Shown piece by piece: positions 59,771-64,000 of a stretch of 64,000 bases of DNA; the stretch's first letter is position 1, and each line of letters opens with the position of its first letter. The notes under the pieces are model-generated. The model did no database searches. It was not told the origin of the DNA and saw only the letters and a program-made list of their open reading frames with translations. The DNA is from Streptosporangium roseum DSM 43021. Lineage in GTDB: Bacteria; Actinomycetota; Actinomycetes; Streptosporangiales; Streptosporangiaceae. The stretch is from contig NC_013595.1 in assembly GCF_000024865.1 (NCBI RefSeq), positions 8,184,001-8,248,000 of the forward strand, read 5' to 3'. A program made the position numbers and the translations under genes.

Positions 59771-61462
59771 ATGAAAAAGGTTAGATTCGCAGCCACAGCC
59801 GGCGCGCTGGGGCTGGCGTTGCTGCTGACCGCGTGCTCGCCGGGCACCTCGGGCGGTGCCCGGGAGACCACCACCAACGCCGCCGGCGGCACGTCGGACT
59901 CGATCAGCCTGCGCATCAACAACGCCACCACGTACTCCCGCAACTTCAACATCTACTCCCCCTCCACCGACATCGCCCCGCAGATCAGCCTCATCTATGA
60001 GCCGCTGGTGCGCCGCAACGTCCTCAAAGGCGGCCGGCTGGAACCGTGGCTGGCCGAGTCGTGGGAGTGGAGCGACGGCGACAAGACCGTCACCCTCAAG
60101 CTCCGCACCGACGTGAAGTTCTCCGACGGCACGCCGATGACCAGCAAGGACGTCGCCTTCACGCTGAACATCTCGCTGGAGCACCCCGAGCTGAACACCG
60201 GCGGCCAGACCTACGTCTCGGCCGAGGCGACCGACGACCACACCGTGGTCGTCAAGTGGAAGAAGCCCGCGCAGCTCGACTTCTACCGCTTCGCGCTCGG
60301 CGTCACCGGCTTCGCGCCCCGGATCGTTCCCGAGCACATCTGGAAGGACAAGGACCTCAAGACCTGGACGAACCCCGACCCGATCGGCACAGGCGTGGGC
60401 AAGCTCACCCAGTTCACCCCGCAGCAGTTCACCCTGGAGACGCGCGCGGACTACTGGGGCGGCCAGTTCCCGATGAAGTCGATCAAGATCGTCGCGACCG
60501 GCGGTGACGACCAGACCAAGGCGCGCCTGCTCAAGGGTGACATCGACTACGCCACCATTTCCTGGCCGAACGCCGAGCAGGAATACATGGCCCGGAACCC
60601 GAAGGCCAACGTCTACAAGACGTTCCACACCGGCGGGGAGGAGTCGCTGCTGTTCAACCTGGCCAAGGAGCCCTTCTCCGACGTCAACGTGCGCAAGGCG
60701 CTGGCCATGAGCGTGGAACGTGCCAGCGTGCTCAAGCTCGCCCCCACCGGCCAGGAGCCGGCCAACGCCTGTGGCCTGGAGCCGCAGGTGTACGCCGAGT
60801 TCATGGCGCCGGAGTGCAAGCCGCAGCCCCTCGACGTCGAGGGCGCCAAGAAGGCCCTGGCCGACGGCGGCTGGACCGTCGAGGGCGGCCGGCTCGCCAA
60901 GGACGGCAAGACCTACCCGCTGAGCATCAAGGTCGTGCAGGAGTACGCCAACTGGATGGCCTACGGCAAGGGCATGCAGGACCAGTGGAAGTCCAACCTG
61001 GGCCTGGACGTGAAGGTCATGGCCATCCCCGAGGAGAACTACGACCCGCAGCTCAACGAGGGCGACTACGACATGGCCCTCTACTGGACCGGCAACTCCA
61101 ACGGCCTGTACTCCGTCTTCGCCGACCAGCTCGACTCCGACAAGTACAAGCCCATCGGCAAGGACGCCCAGTACCAGAACCAGAGCCGCTGGAAGGACAC
61201 GTCCACCACGCCGCTGCTCGACAGGCTGCGCGACACCGTCGGCGACCCGGCCGCCCAGACGGAGGCCGGCTACCAGCTCCAGAAGGTCGTGCTGGACCAG
61301 GTGCCGTTCTCCCCGATGTTCACCGCCGACTGGTTCGTCGAGATGAACCAGTCCCGGTGGGTGGGCTGGCCCGAGACGGGCGAGACCGACCACGTCCCGC
61401 ACAGCGCCCTCGGCCCTGACATCGTCATGACCCTCAAGGGTCTCAAGCCCGCGGGCAAGTAG
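59771..61462 (+). CDS. Peptide/sugar ABC transporter lipoprotein (SBP_bac_5)
   Basis: A 563-residue solute-binding lipoprotein. The signal MKKVRFAATAGALGLALLLTACSPG ends in lipobox LTAC. Family motifs are APQISLIYEPLVRRN, WLAESWEWSDGDKTVTLKLRTDVKFSDGTPMTSKDVAFTLN, and SVERASVL. Members of this family carry peptides, but those next to glycosidases and Gfo/Idh enzymes often bind oligosaccharides, which the context favours. AAGGCG precedes the ATG. Directly before the permease gene, whose ATG follows the stop with no gap. Confidence 0.93.
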   Translation: MKKVRFAATAGALGLALLLTACSPGTSGGARETTTNAAGGTSDSISLRINNATTYSRNFNIYSPSTDIAPQISLIYEPLVRRNVLKGGRLEPWLAESWEWSDGDKTVTLKLRTDVKFSDGTPMTSKDVAFTLNISLEHPELNTGGQTYVSAEATDDHTVVVKWKKPAQLDFYRFALGVTGFAPRIVPEHIWKDKDLKTWTNPDPIGTGVGKLTQFTPQQFTLETRADYWGGQFPMKSIKIVATGGDDQTKARLLKGDIDYATISWPNAEQEYMARNPKANVYKTFHTGGEESLLFNLAKEPFSDVNVRKALAMSVERASVLKLAPTGQEPANACGLEPQVYAEFMAPECKPQPLDVEGAKKALADGGWTVEGGRLAKDGKTYPLSIKVVQEYANWMAYGKGMQDQWKSNLGLDVKVMAIPEENYDPQLNEGDYDMALYWTGNSNGLYSVFADQLDSDKYKPIGKDAQYQNQSRWKDTSTTPLLDRLRDTVGDPAAQTEAGYQLQKVVLDQVPFSPMFTADWFVEMNQSRWVGWPETGETDHVPHSALGPDIVMTLKGLKPAGK

Positions 61463-62467
61463 ATGAAGCAAGGCAGGTGGCGCTTCCTGACCAAGCGGGT
61501 GGCCTTCTACCTGGCCACCTCCTGGTCGGCGATCACGCTGAACTTCCTCATCCCCCGGCTCATGCCGGGGGACCCCAGTTCGGTCATCGTCAGGCAGTTG
61601 CAGAGGCAGTCGGGCGAGTCCGTCTCGCCCGAGGCCGTGGCGGCGATCCAGAAGCTGTTCGGTGACCCCCGCGCCGGCCTTCTCCAGCAGTACTGGGACT
61701 ACCTCGTCAGCATCGCGCGCCTCGACTTCGGCCTGTCCGTCAGCCGCTTCCCGACCCCGGTGGGCGAGTTGCTCGCGGACGGCCTGCCGTGGACGCTGAT
61801 GCTGGTCGGCGCCACCACGGTGGTGGCCTTCGTGCTCGGGACCGGCCTGGGGATCGCCGCCGGCTGGAAGCCGGGCGGACGGCTCGACGGGTTCCTGTCG
61901 CCCCTGTCGACGTTCCTGACCGCCGTGCCGTACTTCTGGGTGGCCCTGATCGCCCTGTACGTCTTCGGCCTGGTGCTCGGCTGGTTCCCGCTGGGCGGCG
62001 GGTACGACCCCGACCTGTACGGCAGGCCGGGCTTCCTGGGCAGCGTCCTGCAGTACATGGTGATGCCCGCCGCGACGATCGTCTTCTCCGCCTTCGGCGG
62101 CTGGCTGCTCGGCATGCGCAACATGATGATCACAACCGTCAGCGAGGACTACGTCCTGCTCGGCAAGGCCAAGGGGCTGTCGGCCGGGCGCGTCATGTTC
62201 AGGTACGCCGCACGCAACGCCCTGCTGCCCAGCGTCACCGGATTCGCCATGGCGATCGGCGGCGTGCTCGGCGGCGCGCTGCTGACCGAGATCGTCTTCT
62301 CCTATCCCGGCATCGGCTACCTGCTCTACGACGCGGTCAGCAAGCGTGACTACCCGCTGATGCAGGGCGTCTTCCTGCTGACGACGCTCACCGTGCTGCT
62401 GGCCAACTTCGTGGCCGACTCCGTCTATGTGATGATCGACCCGCGTACGAGAGAGGCAGGCCGATGA
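61463..62467 (+). CDS. ABC transporter permease (DppB-type)
   Basis: A 334-residue permease: VAFYLATSWSAITLNFLIPRLMPGDP first helix, periplasmic RLDFGLSVSRFPTPVGELLADGLPWTLMLVG, EAA loop LLGKAKGLSAGRVMFRYAARNALLP, end DSVYVMIDPRTREAG. Overlaps the next gene by four bases (ATGA). Confidence 0.94.
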   Translation: MKQGRWRFLTKRVAFYLATSWSAITLNFLIPRLMPGDPSSVIVRQLQRQSGESVSPEAVAAIQKLFGDPRAGLLQQYWDYLVSIARLDFGLSVSRFPTPVGELLADGLPWTLMLVGATTVVAFVLGTGLGIAAGWKPGGRLDGFLSPLSTFLTAVPYFWVALIALYVFGLVLGWFPLGGGYDPDLYGRPGFLGSVLQYMVMPAATIVFSAFGGWLLGMRNMMITTVSEDYVLLGKAKGLSAGRVMFRYAARNALLPSVTGFAMAIGGVLGGALLTEIVFSYPGIGYLLYDAVSKRDYPLMQGVFLLTTLTVLLANFVADSVYVMIDPRTREAGR

Positions 62468-63309
62468 AGGTCCGCATCGGCATCGGCATCATCGCCTTCT
62501 TCTCGGTGATCGCGATCATCGGGCCGTGGCTCAACGACCTGATGGGCATCGGGCCCTGGAAGATCGATTACAACGCGATCAGCGAGCCGCCCGGCGCCGG
62601 CCACCTGCTCGGCACCACCAGCCAGGGCACCGACGTGCTCGCCCAGATGATCGCCGGGACGCGCAACTCGATGGTGGTCGGCTCGGTGGCCGGCGTCATC
62701 GGCGTGATCCTCGCGGTCGTGGTCGGCGTCACCGCCGGCTTCTTCGGCGGCAAGGTCGACGCGGTGCTGTCCTTCGTGACCAACATGTTCCTGGTCCTGC
62801 CCGTGCTCCCGCTCACCCTGATCGTCGCGGGCTACGTGCAGGACACCGGGCCCGTCACGATCGCGCTGATCATCGGCCTGTTCGGCTGGGCGGCCGGCGC
62901 CCGCACGCTGCGGGCGCAGACGCTCTCCCTGCGCGGACGCGACTTCGTCATGGCGATGCGCATGATCGGTGAGAGCAAGCCACGAATGATCTTCGTCGAG
63001 GTGCTGCCGCACCTGGCCGGCTGGATCTCCGCGATGTTCCTGCACCTGGTGCTGGGCGCGGTCCTGGCCGAAGCCGGTCTGGCCTTCCTGGGCGTCTCCT
63101 CGGCCGACACCATCAGCTGGGGCACCGTCATCGACCAGGCCAGGCAGGTGGCGCTGCTCAACGGCATGTGGTGGTGGTTCGTCCCGCCGGGCCTGTGCAT
63201 CGCGCTGCTGGGCACCGCGACCGGCCTGGTCAACTTCGGCATCGACGAGGTCATGAACCCCCGCCTGCGCACGGCCGACATCAAGGCGATGAGAAAGGCG
63301 CTCGCATGA
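62464..63309 (+). CDS. ABC transporter permease (DppC-type)
   Basis: A 281-residue permease: IGIGIIAFFSVIAIIGPWL helix, LLGTTSQGTDVLAQMIAGTRNSMVVG, EAA region MRMIGESKPRMIFVEVLPHL, end GIDEVMNPRLRTAD. Slightly shorter N-terminus than usual for the family. The start is fixed by the ATGA overlap with the upstream gene. Confidence 0.94.
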   Translation: MKVRIGIGIIAFFSVIAIIGPWLNDLMGIGPWKIDYNAISEPPGAGHLLGTTSQGTDVLAQMIAGTRNSMVVGSVAGVIGVILAVVVGVTAGFFGGKVDAVLSFVTNMFLVLPVLPLTLIVAGYVQDTGPVTIALIIGLFGWAAGARTLRAQTLSLRGRDFVMAMRMIGESKPRMIFVEVLPHLAGWISAMFLHLVLGAVLAEAGLAFLGVSSADTISWGTVIDQARQVALLNGMWWWFVPPGLCIALLGTATGLVNFGIDEVMNPRLRTADIKAMRKALA

Positions 63310-64000
63310 TCCTGGACGTCAAAGGGCTCAACGTCGACTACATCACGGCCAAGGGAGCCGTACGGGCCGTCAACGACGTGAGCTTCCAGCTGCGGCGCGG
63401 CGAGATCCTGGGCGTGGCGGGCGAGTCGGGCTGCGGCAAGTCCACGCTCATCATGGCGCTCATCCGGCTGCTGCGCCCGCCGGCGGCGATCACCGGCGGC
63501 CAGGTGTGGCTGCATCCGCGCGAGGGCGAGCCGGTCGACATCGCGAGCCGGACCGACAGGGAGCTGCGCAGGCTGCGCTGGCGCAGCATGGCCGTGGTGC
63601 TGCAGAGCGCCATGGACGCGCTCAACCCGGTCGCCCGGCTGAGCGCCCAGTTCGCCGACGTGCTGAGGGCACACGGGTACAAGAACACCGAGGAGCGCAC
63701 CGCCGAGCTGCTGGAGATGGTCGGCATCTCGCCCGACCGCGCCCGCTCCTATCCGCACGAGATGTCCGGCGGCATGCGCCAGCGCGCCATGATCGCGCTG
63801 GCCCTGGCCTGCGACCCCGAGCTGGTCGTCATGGACGAGCCGACCACCGCCGTCGACGTCGTCATGCAGCGGCAGATCCTCGCCCAGATCCTGGAGCTGC
63901 GCGAGCGGCTCGGTTTCTCCGTCGTGTTCGTCACCCACGACCTGTCGCTGCTGGTCGAGCTCGCCGACCGGATCGCCATCATGTACGGCGGGCGGATCGT
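63306..64000 (+). CDS. ABC transporter ATPase (DppD-type), cut by window end
   Basis: The first 231 residues are present: Walker A GESGCGKST, VVLQSAMDALNPVARL, signature MSGGMRQR, Walker B LVVMDEPTTAVD, THDLSLLVELADR, ending near MYGGRI. Start ATG 63306 overlaps the permease stop. It forms one operon with the binding protein and permeases; a second ATPase gene probably follows beyond the window. Confidence 0.93.
   Translation, partial: MILDVKGLNVDYITAKGAVRAVNDVSFQLRRGEILGVAGESGCGKSTLIMALIRLLRPPAAITGGQVWLHPREGEPVDIASRTDRELRRLRWRSMAVVLQSAMDALNPVARLSAQFADVLRAHGYKNTEERTAELLEMVGISPDRARSYPHEMSGGMRQRAMIALALACDPELVVMDEPTTAVDVVMQRQILAQILELRERLGFSVVFVTHDLSLLVELADRIAIMYGGRI

Overview
The window is very GC-rich, uses GTG and TTG as well as ATG starts, and carries actinobacterial families (Rhs/LamG surface proteins, Ser/Thr kinases with propeller domains, a class III lanthipeptide synthetase, an EccC remnant). 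It most likely comes from a filamentous actinomycete, perhaps of the Streptosporangiales; the genus cannot be fixed from the sequence.

Positions 1 to about 14,000 are an accessory, mobile-element-scarred region. It holds an EccC (type VII secretion) remnant, a MITE-like IS5 derivative abutting the 3' part of a tRNA-Arg gene (probable old attachment site), a cargo of small proteins (PP2C-like phosphatase, nucleotidyltransferase, DUF6236-like protein), one complete IS5-family element plus a detached inverted copy of its end, an integrase remnant, a LinB-like haloalkane dehalogenase, a VOC protein, small secreted or phage-like proteins, a divergent ArsR-type regulator/MFS pair, and a TnpB element lodged at the 3' end of a lipoprotein gene.

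Positions 14,400 to 34,800 carry an SMI1/KNR4 protein, a secreted GH18 chitinase behind a DasR-like site, two tandem membrane Ser/Thr kinases with beta-propeller sensor domains (the second with degraded catalytic-loop residues), a DUF4142 protein, a 2079-residue Rhs protein paired with an 1101-residue LamG protein, and a duplicated sensor histidine kinase.

Positions 34,800 to 42,800 look like a class III lanthipeptide cluster read on the minus strand. In order of transcription: a cytochrome P450 fused to a serine-less alpha/beta-hydrolase-like domain, a LanKC synthetase, a 36-residue precursor overlapping the LanKC gene, two strong hairpins, a tandem repeat array, an ABC exporter, and a radical SAM enzyme with a cysteine-free SPASM-like tail. 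The duplicated histidine kinase lies just downstream. This combination is the best candidate for an undescribed system in the window.

Positions 43,000 to 64,000 are uptake and carbohydrate catabolism: a peptide ABC transporter operon ending in an LD-carboxypeptidase, a cytoplasmic PL8 polysaccharide lyase, a YjbR-like protein, a secreted esterase fused to a propeller under a LacI-type palindrome, a Mut7-C protein, and then a plus-strand sugar locus (GH35 beta-galactosidase, ROK regulator, an internally deleted Gfo/Idh/MocA gene and a second Dpp/Opp-type transporter cut by the window end).
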